Origin: Komarekiella delphini-convector SJRDD-AB1
GTDB lineage: Bacteria > Cyanobacteriota > Cyanobacteriia > Cyanobacteriales > Nostocaceae
Length of the DNA stretch: 41,823 bases
Direction: 5' to 3'
Assembly: GCF_014831675.1 (NCBI RefSeq)
Contig: NZ_VJXY01000055.1
Location: forward strand, 1-41,823
Below are positions 9,352 through 19,232 of the stretch, in pieces. A program made the position numbers and the translations under genes. Below the pieces are notes generated by a model. It saw only the letters and a program-made list of their open reading frames with translations, was not told the origin of the DNA and searched no databases. Numbering within the stretch: the stretch's first letter is position 1; each line of letters begins with the position of its first letter.

Positions 9352-10875
9352 TCAAATATGCCCTGATACTACAAGGGGTTTTGATTCCAAACGCTGTAAT
9401 AATTGGGATTGCATTTGCTTATATTGCTGCTTTAACAGGTGTTTGCTTAAATGAGGTTGACAAGAGGGTGGTAGGTTCTGACTCTGTTTAACCCAAGTTT
9501 TCAACATTTGCCGCTGAGTTGGATCGATGTGGCTACTGATAACATTAGTACAGGTATGTGGTGCTTCCAGAGTAAAGAAAATCAAAGGGTAGTCTTTATT
9601 TTCAGCTAGAGAATTCACCAGCCTACGATTTTGGAGATTTTGCATATCTAGGTAGCAGGGTAGCCACTTAGGAGTCAGTTGCCGATTATAGAGTAGAGTT
9701 ACCCAAAGTAGCATTGGGTGGGGGGATTTGATGAAGATAAACTGGTTGTAACGGCTAGAAAAAGTGTGGTTTTTAATTTCGTGTTTGGGCAACATCAGCC
9801 ATAGTGCTGCAACAAATCCTTGTTTGATATCGAGAAGTTTGGGAAATACAATTTCTTGAATTGGTTTATCCTGAGGCCAAAGAAGTTGCCAACAGGTTTG
9901 TTCTACTGTGGTAGATAAACCAGAAAGTAAGAGGCTACTAGGGGTAGATTTAGCAGGTAAATTTTTGGGTAAACTAAGATAGTTTTGCTGTCCTAAACTT
10001 TCTAATCCGCGCAAGATTTGGGCGATATTTTGCGGGCGATCGCTTGCTTTTTTAGCAAGACAAGCCATGATTAAATTATCTAGGTCTTGAGGTAATTTGA
10101 GACTAGGATTAACATCTGCGATCGCTTGTGGTGGTTCAAAGTGATGCGCTTTGTACCAAGCACCAAAGTAATCGGTTTCTGGTTGCCAGGGTTTTTTGCC
10201 TGTCAGCATCTCAAACATCATTACACCTAGGCTATAAATATCAGAACGACTATCTAATTTTTCTCCATCTAGTTGTTCAGGTGAGCAATAAGGTAAAGTG
10301 CCATTAAACTCTCTGCTAGTGCTGGCGGTTGATGTATAGTTTAAAAACTTGGCAATACCAAAGTCTAGAATTTTAACTAATTTATCTAATATTGGATCGG
10401 GAATAACTAATATATTTGCAGGCTTAATATCTCTATGAACTAATGGATAAACTTTGCCATCAATATTAATACCTTGATGAGCGCACTGCAAGCCTAAACA
10501 AATTTGGCGTAAGAGTGTTACAAACATTGGCAATGAAAGTGGAATTAAATCTTTTAAGCTCTTGCCACACAAGTATTCCATGACGTAGAACGGTTGACCT
10601 TTTTCGCTCACACCATAATCATACGCCCGCACAATATGTACACTTCTTTGACTTAAAGCTGCACTCATTAAAGCTTCACGAGCAAAGTCTTGTTGCATCT
10701 TGGTATTAGCAACAGTCTTAGCCAAAAATTTGATAGCAACTGGTGTTCCTCCTAACAAAATATCATCGGCTAGAAAAACTTCACCCATGCCACCGCTACC
10801 AATTAACTGCTTAAGTTGATAACGATTGGCAAGCAACCCCGTATTACTTGGAGACGCAAATGGGCTTTGATTCAC
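9352..10875 (-). CDS. Hanks-type serine/threonine protein kinase with novel C-terminal region
   Basis: A 507-residue protein. The kinase domain covers about residues 18-290: glycine loop GSGGMGEV (26-33), ATP lysine in VAIK (49), catalytic loop HRDIKPAN (147-154), DFG (171-173) and the SPEQL substrate-binding segment near 198. No transmembrane segment is seen, so it is probably cytosolic. The remaining ~190 residues contain WPQDKPI..IVFPKLL..KQGF.....LMLPKHEI and HPMLLWVTLLYNRQL, which I cannot assign to a named domain; the neighbouring kinase has the same region. The start is GTG, with AGAGG 8 bases upstream. It lies just downstream of its paralogue, probably in one transcription unit. Substrates are unknown. 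Confidence 0.92.
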   Translation of the reverse strand: MNQSPFASPSNTGLLANRYQLKQLIGSGGMGEVFLADDILLGGTPVAIKFLAKTVANTKMQQDFAREALMSAALSQRSVHIVRAYDYGVSEKGQPFYVMEYLCGKSLKDLIPLSLPMFVTLLRQICLGLQCAHQGINIDGKVYPLVHRDIKPANILVIPDPILDKLVKILDFGIAKFLNYTSTASTSREFNGTLPYCSPEQLDGEKLDSRSDIYSLGVMMFEMLTGKKPWQPETDYFGAWYKAHHFEPPQAIADVNPSLKLPQDLDNLIMACLAKKASDRPQNIAQILRGLESLGQQNYLSLPKNLPAKSTPSSLLLSGLSTTVEQTCWQLLWPQDKPIQEIVFPKLLDIKQGFVAALWLMLPKHEIKNHTFSSRYNQFIFIKSPHPMLLWVTLLYNRQLTPKWLPCYLDMQNLQNRRLVNSLAENKDYPLIFFTLEAPHTCTNVISSHIDPTQRQMLKTWVKQSQNLPPSCQPHLSKHLLKQQYKQMQSQLLQRLESKPLVVSGHI

Positions 10876-10977
10876 TTTGATAACCTCTGCTGCTTACGCA
10901 ATTTAAAATTATAAATTACAATACAAAAATCACATCATTTACTGATAGCGAAAATCTTCATCTCTTCTAACAAGTTT

Positions 10978-12573
10978 TCAATGATGTGATAAAAGTTTAA
11001 AAAAAATACCCAGTAATTTATTCATCCAATCTTTTAAACTTACTTTTTCGCTTGTTTGGTGTACTACTAATTTTCGTATTATATCCAACTTTAGCTTTTC
11101 ATACTCTGCTTTGAGAATACTTTTAGCTTGCTTAGGCAGAATAAAATTATTTGATTCTTGACTCATATCTAACCAATCTGTAAGCTGTTGGCGCTGAATA
11201 GCTGTGAGATTTAAAGTCATTACGTGGGAGCAGCGATTTGGGTTTTCTAGAGGGAAAAATAGAAGATGGTAGTAACCTATTTCTGATAAAGAACGCGCTA
11301 TTTTTTCTCCTTTATTATCTTTTAAATCTAAAAAATAAGATAACCATCGAGTTAGAGAAAGCTGAGCATCATATAGTACTGTTACCCACAACAGCATTGG
11401 ATATAAATTCATTTTAGTAATAAATTCAGTGCCATATGTTTTATCCAAAAATTTTGCAATTTCTTGTTTAGGTAACATTGCCCAGAAAGTTGGTATAGTG
11501 CCCTGAGATGTAGGTAATAAATAAGGAAAGCCAATTGGAGCAATTGGTTTGTTCTTAGGCCAATTTTTCTGTAAACACTCTTTTTCTGATAATGACGTGA
11601 CTGGTACTAATTGTACTGGAGAGGCAAGTTGAATGCTATTGCTTGTAGTAACAATATCATTTTTTATCTGGATCTGAACCTTTTCTAAAATGTCTAATAT
11701 CTGGCTAATATTTTGAGGGCGATCGCTTACTTCTTTAGCTAAACAACTCATCAATAATTTTTGTAATTCTTGCGGTATTTTTACTTGCGGACTAATTTCT
11801 TCAACTGTAGGTGGTGTCTGAAAACGATGTGCTTGATACCAAGTCCCAAAAGAGTTACTTTTTGTCTGAAATGGATGTTTTCCTGTCAGCATTTCAAACA
11901 TCAGCACTCCCAAACTATAAATATCAGATCTTACATCTAGCAATTTGCGTCCTTCCATATGTTCTGGAGAACAATAAGGTAAACTGCCGATAAAAGAATC
12001 AGTCAGCGTCATCCCACTCCGCTCTGTTAAAAACTTGGCAATGCCAAAATCAAGTATTTTAATACTTTCCCTGTGTTTATTATCTTCGCTAATGAATATA
12101 TTTTCTGGTTTAATATCTCTGTGAACAATCGGATAAATTTCTCCTTTAAGGCTGATACCTTGATGAGCGCATTGTAAACCTAAACATATTTGATTACATA
12201 TAGTCAAAAATTTAGATATTGTTAAAGGTTTAATTTTCAAAATCTGTTTTAGATTTTTCCCTTGGAGATATTCCATTATATAAAAGGGAACTTTTTCTTC
12301 AGTAACACCGTAACTTAATACACGCACAATGTGTTTACTTTTTCGGCCTAACTGAGCGCCAATAAAAATTTCTCTGGCAAATCGTTGTGACATTTGCTGA
12401 TTCGCCAGACTAAGTGATAAAATTTTTACAGCAATGGGCATACCACCTTTAGCAGCATCTTCCGCGAGGTAAACTCTACCCATGCCACCTTTACCAATTA
12501 AATCTTTGATTAAATAACGGTTGTTTAAAAACTTTCCGAGGTAAATGTCTAATTCGGCTTTTTGCCTTACCAT
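10978..12573 (-). CDS. Hanks-type serine/threonine protein kinase, tandem paralogue
   Basis: A 531-residue paralogue of the downstream kinase. It has the glycine loop GKGGMGRV, VAVKIL, HRDIKPEN, DFGIAK and CSPEHM, so all catalytic elements are present and it should be active. The C-terminal region repeats the paralogue's pattern (WPKNKPI..IGFPYLL..SQG.....AMLPKQEI, then YPMLLWVTVLYDAQL), which suggests a shared partner or sensor surface. I choose the ATG at 12573, since the in-frame TTG three codons upstream has no better support. About 100 bases separate the two genes, with no terminator seen, so a tandem duplication forming an operon is likely. Confidence 0.92.
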   Translation of the reverse strand: MVRQKAELDIYLGKFLNNRYLIKDLIGKGGMGRVYLAEDAAKGGMPIAVKILSLSLANQQMSQRFAREIFIGAQLGRKSKHIVRVLSYGVTEEKVPFYIMEYLQGKNLKQILKIKPLTISKFLTICNQICLGLQCAHQGISLKGEIYPIVHRDIKPENIFISEDNKHRESIKILDFGIAKFLTERSGMTLTDSFIGSLPYCSPEHMEGRKLLDVRSDIYSLGVLMFEMLTGKHPFQTKSNSFGTWYQAHRFQTPPTVEEISPQVKIPQELQKLLMSCLAKEVSDRPQNISQILDILEKVQIQIKNDIVTTSNSIQLASPVQLVPVTSLSEKECLQKNWPKNKPIAPIGFPYLLPTSQGTIPTFWAMLPKQEIAKFLDKTYGTEFITKMNLYPMLLWVTVLYDAQLSLTRWLSYFLDLKDNKGEKIARSLSEIGYYHLLFFPLENPNRCSHVMTLNLTAIQRQQLTDWLDMSQESNNFILPKQAKSILKAEYEKLKLDIIRKLVVHQTSEKVSLKDWMNKLLGIFFKLLSHH

Positions 12574-12582
12574 ATTATCCAA

Positions 12583-12924
12583 CTGATTTTGTGATTCTAT
12601 ATTTAATAAAATCTTGTTAATTGTTAATTAGATTTGGGAAAGATTTTAATGATTTTAGGAACTTAATCATTTTAGATAAAAATCGCTACAAAAAAGGTTA
12701 AACATTATGTAACATATTTATTAAGTTACGTGGTTGAGGAATTTCACTGAAACGATAAATAGGCAAGGTTAAGTTGTCTTGTTTATACCGTGAATACACA
12801 GAAACAAGCAAAAATAACTGAACAAGGAAAAGACGTGTTCACGTTGGCACATCCTCTGTCTACGACACGCTACGCGAACGTAGTGAAGTGACTCCGCAGG
12901 ACTATCGCTTTTACTTTTATTGAA
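12583..12924. other. intergenic with a palindromic Nostoc-type repeat
   Basis: About 340 bases. The left part is AT-rich and should carry the kinase promoter. Around 12855-12900 is a GC-rich repeat (CTACGACACGCTACGCGAACGTAG and CTCCGCAGG) of the same heptamer family as inside the MITE at 3.7-4.2 kb. No gene is seen. Confidence 0.5.
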
Positions 12925-14109
12925 CTAACGTTTAAAATTTGGAAAAAAACGGCGTAATAACCTGATTAACGGTGTTTCAATTTTGAGTTTAAAAGCTAGT
13001 ATCTGTGTACGTTGCAAGGAATTAAAGTTATTGTCGCTAACAAGAATTAATGCTTGCTGTCCATCAGGTAGCTTAGAACCAAGAGTTAAACCTTCGATAT
13101 TGTCTAGCAGTACATCTAGAGTCCTTAAATCTAACAGTAGTTTTTTTTGAACGGGTTTGATTTTTTTGGATTCAACTGCCAATAGGCTGTCAATATTGCG
13201 AATATCATCAGCTCCTTCTAAAGAAACTTGAAATAGGAAAATAGCAAATCCCAAGCCAGTAAAAGATCGCTCCAAACTCAAAAAGTGTCCTTGATTATCG
13301 AGTGCAAGTAAGTCAGGTAATCCACTAGCGAACTTGCCAGTTATATTTAAAAATGGTGTGACTGGTTCAGTTTGGTAAAGAAATTCCTTTTCTGGCTGGT
13401 TAGTAAGCAGATTGTATTGCAAAATCCGGCAAGGAGTACCAATCTTGGGTTTAGCTGCTAGTCCATCTTGAATTAGAGCATTTTCGGTAGCTGTGAACAG
13501 ATGCTTTTGATCAGGTGTGATGGTGAGGCTTTCAAACGCCAAATTATTGCGGATACCTTGCTGACCATTATTATCAGGCAAAAACTTTTTTGGTATGGGT
13601 AATGTTGTAATTTCTTTACCAGAAGATAGTAAAAATTCTTTAATAAAAGGATTAATCAATCTTCCGGCATCGCCTTCTGAAGAAATGAATACAGTTGCTT
13701 TATTAGTTAAAGCAATACCTTCTGTATCGATTTTACCAGGAGAAAATGTTTGATTATTCTCATTTAATAATGTGGTTACACCGACAGGAACAACCCCGCC
13801 ATTTTTTAGCGAACCTTTACTGAGGTCAATTTTCAGAGTATATAAACGGGCGTTAGCTTTTTGCCCACGGTCATCGGATATGGCATAATAAAGTTCATTT
13901 TTTGTGTCGTAGGTAATTCCAGATAATCCTCCGACTTCAGTTTTTTGGAAAGTTAATCCTTTTATGAAAGAGGTTTCTCCAATAAAGTCTATACCACTAA
14001 TCTCAATAGGGCCTGTGATTAAATTTGTGAATAAGAGGCTGATAGTTAAAATCGAGATAACAAAGTAAATAATCCGTGGCAAGGTGAAGATTTTTCTCAT
14101 TAGCTGCAT
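12925..14109 (-). CDS. esterase-like activity of phytase family protein, membrane-anchored
   Basis: A 394-residue protein. Residues 8-30 form a hydrophobic N-terminal anchor or uncleaved signal (IIYFVISILTISLLFTNLI). The rest fits the phytase-like esterase family (PF13449): GGLSGITYD....YYAISDDRG, KIDTEGIAL....VFISSEGD, NLAFESLTITPDQKHLFTATENAL, LLALDNQGHFLSLERSF and DNIEGLTLG....ALILVSDNNF. These are beta-propeller blades with clustered acidic residues that could bind metal. It is likely periplasmic and tethered, acting on a phosphoester or ester substrate that is not defined for the family. No operon partner is evident; flanking gaps are about 270-340 bases. Confidence 0.85.
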   Translation of the reverse strand: MQLMRKIFTLPRIIYFVISILTISLLFTNLITGPIEISGIDFIGETSFIKGLTFQKTEVGGLSGITYDTKNELYYAISDDRGQKANARLYTLKIDLSKGSLKNGGVVPVGVTTLLNENNQTFSPGKIDTEGIALTNKATVFISSEGDAGRLINPFIKEFLLSSGKEITTLPIPKKFLPDNNGQQGIRNNLAFESLTITPDQKHLFTATENALIQDGLAAKPKIGTPCRILQYNLLTNQPEKEFLYQTEPVTPFLNITGKFASGLPDLLALDNQGHFLSLERSFTGLGFAIFLFQVSLEGADDIRNIDSLLAVESKKIKPVQKKLLLDLRTLDVLLDNIEGLTLGSKLPDGQQALILVSDNNFNSLQRTQILAFKLKIETPLIRLLRRFFPNFKR

Positions 14110-14383
14110 GAAAAGCTATTGCTGTGTAAAAATCATAAAATAAGATATCACGTTCAAGCTAAGAGTTAAGAGTATCAATCGTTTTACCAGTTTCAAAATA
14201 CTGATGTCTTGTAGTATTCTCGATTAGCCTCTTAGCCCGCTTGTAACTGGAGTTCCAGTTCAATAGCTCAAGTATAAAAAAGTGGATTTAAACTCTTTGT
14301 GCGTAATTATTAGAAGACTTTAGCTAGTAGTCCTAGGTTCATTTTGAGGCAGTTGTTGGCACTGGTGGAAGATTGCAGGATGC

Positions 14384-15844
14384 TCAAGCAAATCGTGTAC
14401 CATATTCATCCTGAACAAAATTGACAAGCCAGTCTTTCACGCTGCGGGTAGCGCGGCAATCGTCTTCGTTGTAGCGTTGGATAATTTCTAGTAAGGTGCG
14501 ATCGCCTGTTTGTAACCACTGATCATACCAATAAATACACTTAGCTCCACTAGCTTCTTTATCACGCCATTCAAAGCCCAACCAACGGGCGATTGCTTTC
14601 AGGGCATAGCTTTCTACTGGTAAGGCGACACTTTGCGTTAACTGTTCGTAAACATCCACAAATCGGTTCAAAACCGGATGTACTGAAGAGTATGGAGTAC
14701 GGTAAAGCTTTGCTAGCCGTTTGACTGTATCAAATTCATAAACACAAAAATGATAAATCGGCGCTTCGGGATATTGCCAAACTAAATCCAGGAATTGCTG
14801 CCAAATTGATTCTTCGTCCTCTGGTTTTTCTGCCATGAAGGAATAAAATTGCTCTGTGTTAGCTTTGCGATTAACGACTAAAACTCCTAAGAGATAATCT
14901 AAATCTAAATCTGGCTGTGCTTCAATATCGAAGTAAAGCTCTATGGGTGCTGTGAATGTAATATCTGCTGTTGGTAGTGGGTAGGGTAAGATAAACGGTC
15001 GTCTTTCCAGTGCAGATTGAGCTTGTACTACTAGCTTGGGCGCGACTTCGCTGTCGAAACCAAGCAGGTTTTCTAGGGTGGTGGGACTAGTGTTGGCCAG
15101 AGATTCCAGTGTAGTGATGGCGAGGGCTTGAAGTTGAGTGTAGCGAATGGGTGTTACTCCTGGTAACAATGAGAGATGTTTTTGAGATTGGGCGATCGCA
15201 TAACATTGACTATACCAATGGCAAAGATTACACTTTTGACGAGAAATAAACACTTCTGGCGCTGCCGGCGTTTCTAAAACTTGAATAAACTCCTCTAGAA
15301 TCTGCTGCATCTGTGGCATCCATTTGACCAAATCTACTGCATAGCTTCTGTCTTTGGTTCGCAACATCAGCAAAGCTGTTTCGGGTCTACGTCTCTGCAC
15401 TGTTGCTAATACTTGGGCGTGAAATGCAGCAACAACTTGATATTCTTGCTTAGGGCGCTTACCTAACTCAATACTTGCCGGGACGTAAACCCAATCTCCA
15501 AAGCAGGACTGTCCTGGCTGCTTGACGAGTAAATTTGGACGGCTCAGCAGGGTGTATCCTTCAGAATAAGTTGCTAACAGCACTCCTTTATGAATGTACT
15601 CAATACCACGCTGCATTAATTCTAAAGTCGCTGCTGCTCCCGCTTCCCAGTTTCCGTATGGATAATCTGGTTGGTGATAGGTCAATTTTGCCAAGATACT
15701 CAACTGATGAGCTATTTTGTCTTGTTGTAGTTTCCACAACAGTTCATTAGGAGTATCTCGCTGACTTTTGTCACCGTGAGTATCTAAAAAAGGTCGGCGC
15801 TTACAGCGTTGGTATTGTAGTAAGAGTTCGGCATTAATTAACAT
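14384..15844 (-). CDS. TM0106-family RecB-like putative nuclease
   Basis: A 486-residue protein. The N-terminal half resembles the TM0106 RecB-like nuclease family, starting with LINAELLLQYQRCKRRPFLD, and holds the cluster CNLCHWYSQC near residue 205, which in related RecB/Cas4-type nucleases helps bind an Fe-S cluster (three cysteines here, a fourth not obvious). The C-terminal half looks like a DnaQ/RNase H-like exonuclease: IELYFDIEAQPD near 305, YHFCVYEFDTVKRL, and YNEDDCRATRSVKDWL near 465 supply DEDD-type acidic residues. This suggests a two-domain DNA repair or processing enzyme. It is a single gene, divergent from the PLP-enzyme gene on its right. Confidence 0.85.
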   Translation of the reverse strand: MLINAELLLQYQRCKRRPFLDTHGDKSQRDTPNELLWKLQQDKIAHQLSILAKLTYHQPDYPYGNWEAGAAATLELMQRGIEYIHKGVLLATYSEGYTLLSRPNLLVKQPGQSCFGDWVYVPASIELGKRPKQEYQVVAAFHAQVLATVQRRRPETALLMLRTKDRSYAVDLVKWMPQMQQILEEFIQVLETPAAPEVFISRQKCNLCHWYSQCYAIAQSQKHLSLLPGVTPIRYTQLQALAITTLESLANTSPTTLENLLGFDSEVAPKLVVQAQSALERRPFILPYPLPTADITFTAPIELYFDIEAQPDLDLDYLLGVLVVNRKANTEQFYSFMAEKPEDEESIWQQFLDLVWQYPEAPIYHFCVYEFDTVKRLAKLYRTPYSSVHPVLNRFVDVYEQLTQSVALPVESYALKAIARWLGFEWRDKEASGAKCIYWYDQWLQTGDRTLLEIIQRYNEDDCRATRSVKDWLVNFVQDEYGTRFA

Positions 15845-15977
15845 CCCTTTAAGTTAACAATAATTTAGTATTCTCTGCGATAAACCCAGACAACTAATAA
15901 TGGAGTGGGAGAATAGGGGAGTAGAAGGGACAAGAAGGACACTTGACCGTTGACTTTTGACTTCATCCAAAATTTGT

Positions 15978-17168
15978 ATGACTAGTATTTCTATTTCACA
16001 AACTAGGTTGCATCCTCATCGAGAGCAATTTCCCGCTTTAGCAAATAAGACTTATTTCAACTACGGTGGACAAGGGCCGATGCCTCAAGGGGCAATGGAT
16101 GCCATTACCCAAACTCAAGCTCATATTCAGCACATAGGGCCCTTTGGGAATGAAGCCTATGGCTGGATAGCCCCCCAGATTAAAGCTACCAGAGAAGCGA
16201 TCGCCTCTGAGTTACATGTACCAACTGAAACAATTACCTTCACTGAAAACGTCACTGTTGGTTGTAATATCGCCATGTGGGGTATCGAGTGGCACGCTGG
16301 CGACAATATCTTGCTCTCCGATTGCGAACACCCAGGTATAATTGCTACTGCACAGGAAATTAGCCGCAGATTTGCTGTAGAAGTTACTACCTGTCCCTTG
16401 ATGGCAACTTTAAATGAGGGCGACCCTGTGCAAGTCATTGCCCAATACTTGCGCCCTAATACCCGCCTGGTAGTACTAAGTCATGTTTTCTGGAACACAG
16501 GCCAAGTTTTACCTCTTGACAAAATAGTTGAAATATGCACAGTTAATAATTCTTTATTGCTGATTGATGCTGCCCAGTCGGTGGGTGCATTGCCTTTAAA
16601 CTTAGCGGAATTGGGGGTAGATTTTTATGCTTTCACAGGACACAAGTGGTTATGTGGGCCGGCGGGTGTGGGTGGTTTATATGTTAGACCAGAAGTACGA
16701 GAAAGCTTAAAACCTACGTTTATTGGCTTGCGTGGCATTGTTGTCGATAGTCAATCTCAACCTGTGGACTGGCTTCCAGATGGGCGACGATACGAAGTGT
16801 CTACATTAGCTTATCCGCTATATGTCGGGTTAAGGGAAGCGATCGCAATTCATCAGCAATGGGGAACGTCACAGGAACGTTATGAGCAAATTTGCCATAA
16901 TAGTGACTATTTCTGGCGACAGTTGATAGCTTTACCCGATGTCAGATGTTTGAAGACTTCCCCACCCCAAAGCGGTATAGTCTCATTTCAACTTACCAAG
17001 CAGCCCCAAGCAAGTCTTAAGTTAGTGCAATTCCTAGAGTCACAAAAGATATTAACTCGGACAATTGCCAGTCCTAACTGTATACGCGCTAGCGTCCATT
17101 ACTTTACTTTAGAATCGGAAATTGACCTACTAGTTGAAGCAATTCAAAGTTTTTGCAAAATCAGTTAA
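15978..17168 (+). CDS. PLP-dependent class V aminotransferase-fold enzyme, C-DES-like cysteine/cystine lyase
   Basis: A 396-residue fold-type I PLP enzyme. The N-terminus REQFPALANKTYFNYGGQGPMP and overall pattern fit the class V (NifS/SufS-like) group. Key features are the phosphate-binding TENVTVG region, the stacking and pyridine-nitrogen segment ending LLIDAAQSVGALPL, and the Schiff-base lysine in FTGHKWLCGPAGVGG (K223). There is no active-site Cys loop typical of NifS near the C-terminus. From memory it is closest to the Synechocystis L-cysteine/cystine C-S lyase (C-DES), which can supply persulfide for Fe-S assembly; that specificity is inferred. I use the ATG at 15978 rather than an in-frame TTG at 15957. 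Confidence 0.88.
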   Translation: MTSISISQTRLHPHREQFPALANKTYFNYGGQGPMPQGAMDAITQTQAHIQHIGPFGNEAYGWIAPQIKATREAIASELHVPTETITFTENVTVGCNIAMWGIEWHAGDNILLSDCEHPGIIATAQEISRRFAVEVTTCPLMATLNEGDPVQVIAQYLRPNTRLVVLSHVFWNTGQVLPLDKIVEICTVNNSLLLIDAAQSVGALPLNLAELGVDFYAFTGHKWLCGPAGVGGLYVRPEVRESLKPTFIGLRGIVVDSQSQPVDWLPDGRRYEVSTLAYPLYVGLREAIAIHQQWGTSQERYEQICHNSDYFWRQLIALPDVRCLKTSPPQSGIVSFQLTKQPQASLKLVQFLESQKILTRTIASPNCIRASVHYFTLESEIDLLVEAIQSFCKIS

Positions 17169-17421
17169 GGGTTATGAGTTATCAATATAGAAATTATCAT
17201 TTTAATTTCTACCTATCACCTCTTAACTCTAATTCTGTCAAGGTGTAACTTCAAGATTCAGTTTTCTCTGTGTCTTTGTGGTGATAAAAATTAACTTATT
17301 AACCACAAATACACGTAGGCAATAAATCAGATTATCTAGCAATCATAGGGACGCAAGCAGATTTTTGATCTATCTTGACAGAGCTACTCCTAACTCCTGA
17401 ATCCCATCTCCTAATTCCAAA

Positions 17422-18504
17422 ATGGAACGCCCAATTTTATACATAGCCATCACAAACCACGGCTTTGGTCATGCTACCCGCACGGCATCTGTAGCTGCGA
17501 CAATTCAAAAGTTATGTCCAGAAATTTTACTAATTTTGGCGACCACTGCTCCACGCTGGTTATTAGAATGTTACATAGCAGGCGATTTTATCCATCGTCC
17601 CCGTGCATTTGATTTGGGTGTGGTGCAAGCAGATAGCTTAACAATGGATAAAGAAGCGACTTTAGAAAAGTTGCTAGATATTAAAAAGCATCAAAATTCA
17701 CTGATTGCCTCAGAAGTTAATTTTATTCGCCAAAATCGCGTTAATCTCATCTTGGCAGATATTCCCTTTCTAGCCCCTGGGTTTGCTCAGGCTGCAAACA
17801 TTCCTTGCTGGATGATGAGTAATTTTGGCTGGGACTTTATTTACCGGGATTGGGGTGGCGAATTTATTGCCATTGCTGACTGGATTGGTGATTGGTACTC
17901 AAAGTGCGATCGCTTATTTCGTCTCCCCTTTCACGAACCAATGTCAGCTTTTAAGAATATCACAGATGTTGGCTTAACTGGTGGTTCTCCTCATTACTCT
18001 GCGGATGATTTACGCTCTGTTTGGGGAATAACTGCACCAATCGAAAAAACCATTTTGCTGACTTTTGGCGGCTTGGGTTTACAGCAAATTCCCTATGACA
18101 ACCTGCGACGATTTCCAGATTGGCAATTCATTGTCTTTGATGAATTTGCACCTGACTTACCTAACTTAGTGAAAATTAGCAATCGTAAATACCGCCCTGT
18201 GGATTTTATACCCATTTGTGGACGAATTATTTCTAAACCTGGTTACGGCACTTTTTCTGAAGCCACACTACTAGAAGTACCTGTTGTTACCATCCCACGT
18301 GAAAACTTTGCCGAAGCAACTTTTATAATAGAAGGCATAACTAATTACAACCAGCATCAAGTTATCAAACCATCTGAGTTTTTTCAAGGAACTTGGAATT
18401 TCCTCTATGAATTACCTCAAAAGCCCAAACAATCTCAACCAATTGCTAAGAATGGTAATGAAGCGATCGCTCACGCTGTCATCGACTACTTTCATAGTAA
18501 TTAA
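17422..18504 (+). CDS. GT-B fold glycosyltransferase-like protein
   Basis: A 360-residue protein beginning PILYIAITNHGFGHATRT, the loop typical of GT-B enzymes such as MurG/GT28 and of the N-terminal domain of plant-type arabinokinase-like proteins. The second half carries ILLTFGGLG near residue 212, then DFIPICGRIISKPGYGTFSEATL near 270, which matches the donor-nucleotide binding segment (G-Y-G-T/S-x-x-E). No membrane segment is seen. The donor and acceptor are unknown. It lies 12 bases before a yjbQ-family gene, so the two are probably co-transcribed. Confidence 0.82.
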   Translation: MERPILYIAITNHGFGHATRTASVAATIQKLCPEILLILATTAPRWLLECYIAGDFIHRPRAFDLGVVQADSLTMDKEATLEKLLDIKKHQNSLIASEVNFIRQNRVNLILADIPFLAPGFAQAANIPCWMMSNFGWDFIYRDWGGEFIAIADWIGDWYSKCDRLFRLPFHEPMSAFKNITDVGLTGGSPHYSADDLRSVWGITAPIEKTILLTFGGLGLQQIPYDNLRRFPDWQFIVFDEFAPDLPNLVKISNRKYRPVDFIPICGRIISKPGYGTFSEATLLEVPVVTIPRENFAEATFIIEGITNYNQHQVIKPSEFFQGTWNFLYELPQKPKQSQPIAKNGNEAIAHAVIDYFHSN

Positions 18505-18516
18505 ACTTTAATATAT

Positions 18517-18930
18517 ATGACTCACTACCAAAAACTTCTAAGAATTTCTACTACTGGTAAATCTTTTCACAATATCACTGCAAAAGTTGAGGCTATAGTT
18601 GCCGAATCGGGAATAGAAACTGGCCTTTGTACTCTATTTTTGCGCCACACTTCAGCTAGTTTAGTAATCCAAGAAAACGCTGACCCTGACGTTCTTGTGG
18701 ATCTAGCTAACTTTATGACAAAACTTGTACCAGAATCGGGTAAATACATCCACGATGCCGAAGGCCCCGATGATATGCCTGCACACATTCGTACAGCTTT
18801 TACTCACACTTCTGAAAATATCCCTATTAATCGCGGTCATTTAGTATTGGGAACTTGGCAAGGAATTTATATTTGGGAACATCGCCAGCGCAGTCATACA
18901 AGAGAATTGATTGTTCACATTTCTAGCTAA
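18517..18930 (+). CDS. YjbQ family protein (secondary thiamine-phosphate synthase type)
   Basis: A 137-residue member of the YjbQ/UPF0047 family (PF01894). Diagnostic patterns are GLCTLFLRHTSASLVIQENADPDV, YIHDAEGPDDMPAHIRT and GTWQGIYIWEHR, with the conserved His of LRHTSAS, the HDAEGPDDMPAH segment and the C-terminal EHR. Some family members have weak thiamine-phosphate synthase activity and complement thiE mutants, but the physiological role is unsettled. The length is full for the family. It lies 12 bases after the glycosyltransferase-like gene, and a terminator follows near 19060. Confidence 0.93.
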   Translation: MTHYQKLLRISTTGKSFHNITAKVEAIVAESGIETGLCTLFLRHTSASLVIQENADPDVLVDLANFMTKLVPESGKYIHDAEGPDDMPAHIRTAFTHTSENIPINRGHLVLGTWQGIYIWEHRQRSHTRELIVHISS

Positions 18931-19059
18931 TGAGGTTTTAAATTTAGAACCTATTGATAACTTTTCTTTGAGCATTAATCTGTAGAGTTTAAATGCTCTA
19001 TTCTTGCTGTGTACCTTTTGTGTATAATTTCATAAAGTTCGCAGTGATATGATTGAACA

Positions 19060-19092
19060 TTCGCCATCATGGCTTTTTGGCGAAAATTTTTT
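19060..19092 (+). terminator. intrinsic terminator after the yjbQ-family gene
   Basis: TTCGCCA (19060-19066) pairs with TGGCGAA (19078-19084), followed by AATTTTTT on the plus strand. It closes the two-gene unit 17422-18930, about 130 bases after the stop. Confidence 0.75.
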
Positions 19093-19232
19093 ATGTGCAA
19101 CTAACTAAACACTGAGCATTGCATGTCATTTTGTTAACTAAAAAGTTAAGTTTTTTATATTAATTTAATATTCGATTTCTGCTAACTTAAACTATTATTT
19201 ATAGGAAGTTGTATGGTCTATTTAAATTACTT

